Assembly (NCBI GenBank): GCA_026417195.1
Contig: JAOADS010000153.1
Location: 1 to 5,157, forward strand
DNA from: Ignavibacteria bacterium
Lineage (GTDB): Bacteria; Bacteroidota; Ignavibacteria; Tepidaquicellales; OLB5
Length of the DNA stretch: 5,157 bases
Reading direction: 5' to 3'
Below, in pieces: positions 4,579 to 5,157 of the stretch. Below the pieces are notes generated by a model that was not told the DNA's origin, did not search any database, and saw only the letters and a list, made by a program, of their open reading frames with translations. The stretch's first letter is position 1. Each line of letters opens with the position of its first letter. Both the position numbers and the translations under genes were made by a program.

Positions 4579-5157
4579 TTATTTTACAACTATCATTTTT
4601 TTGCTTTCAGTAAAACCTTCGGTTTCTAATTTGTAAAAATACACTCCGCTTGAAAGATTTGAAGCATTATACTGAATGCTATAGCTTCCCGGGCTAAGTG
4701 ATTTATTCAGTATTGTTTGGGTTTCCCTGCCGCTGATATCATACACTATTAGTTTTACAGACTGCTGTTTTGGTATATCGAATTTTATATTAGTAACAGG
4801 ATTAAAAGGATTCGGATAGTTTTGGAATAAAGCAAAAGAAACTGGATTTTGGTTATTGTTATAATTTATTCCTATAGGGGCAATAGTTCTTCTTCTGAAA
4901 AAAACCCTGCTATTGCTAACATTCATAAAAGATTCATAATTCATAATATAATCACCGTTAGGTAAAATACAAGCAGCTTTATATCCGACTGTCGAATCCC
5001 CTTTATCTGTACCAAATTCAGGAACAGACCAGCTAATACCACGGTTAGTGGAAAATGTAATAACAATATCAGCTTTTTTCGGTCTTGAAAGTATTGCTCG
5101 TGCATCTAAATTATCAGCTTATGCGTTATTAATAGGTTATCTGCTGGTAATAATACT
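4579..5157 (-). CDS. Secreted BNR/Asp-box-like protein with T9SS sorting domain (partial, frameshifted)
   Basis: The C-terminal part of a large exported protein enters from the right edge. From 5118 down, one frame is open for 179 codons. It contains STNRGISW (5029-5052), an Asp-box (SxDxGxxW) with Asn for Asp, as in BNR/sialidase-like beta-propellers. After a linker comes a Por secretion tail of about 80 residues: NYPNPFNP (motif at 4798-4818), then KLIVYDISGRETQ, LSPGSYSI, LSSGVYFYKL and the ending SKKMIVVK. This tail directs export by the type IX system and surface attachment or release; that is family knowledge. Upstream of 5118 this frame has TAA at 5119-5121 and another further up, while the neighbouring frame reads VLLPADNLLITH. 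One missing base at 5119-5120 would join them. A start at ATG 4944 is possible for the intact part but would begin inside the propeller, so I do not favour it. Confidence 0.75.
4798..4818 (-). other. YPNPFNP motif of type IX secretion sorting domain
   Basis: The seven residues YPNPFNP open the C-terminal sorting domain. This form of the motif is especially frequent in Ignavibacteria and related lineages and is the best taxonomic hint in the window. The rest of the domain runs to the stop at 4579 and includes the usual VYDISGRE and SSGVYFYKL strands. Confidence 0.9.

Overview
The window is AT-rich DNA that looks like a member of the Ignavibacteriota/Bacteroidota-Chlorobiota group. The main evidence is a secreted protein at the right edge that ends in a type IX secretion (Por) sorting domain with the YPNPFNP motif. 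Other support is the small lean intergenic gaps, weak Shine-Dalgarno sites and frequent TTG starts. Nothing in the window identifies a species, and the assignment is an inference.

Layout. At the left edge (1-227, minus) lies the N-terminal receiver domain of a response regulator that runs off the window. A plus-strand block follows, running 411-2365: tRNA-Gly(CCC), a stand-alone RapZ C-terminal-type domain protein, a 12-helix MFS transporter whose TTG start overlaps the stop of the preceding gene (TTGA), tRNA-Val(TAC), and a strong intrinsic terminator. No terminator is visible inside this block, so the two protein genes may be read from the tRNA-Gly promoter, and the whole block could be one transcript.

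After the terminator is a compositional anomaly at 2506-2904 (minus): a charged, helical 132-residue protein of unknown function with GC-rich third positions (about 63% by hand count, against about 36% in a sample of the hydrolase gene). It carries an internal 51-residue repeat. It is overlapped in another frame by a longer open frame whose AT-rich first 40 or so codons look coding-like, so the area may be a composition junction, a frameshifted gene or an overlapping pair. A palindrome cluster at 3055-3074 lies upstream.

Next is a secreted alpha/beta-hydrolase (3181-4191, plus) of the proline-iminopeptidase-like type. Between it and the right-edge gene is a 390-base stretch with only a tiny minus-strand ORF with a signal peptide and CxxC motif, and a C-terminal-looking coding fragment. 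Both look like gene debris. The right edge (4579-5157, minus) holds the C-terminal part of a BNR/Asp-box-like secreted protein with the sorting domain. Its frame appears broken near 5119.

I see no CRISPR array, transposase, integrase or recognisable defence system. The clearest candidates for a second look are the RapZ-domain/MFS pair between two tRNAs and the GC-rich unknown gene with its overlapping frame.
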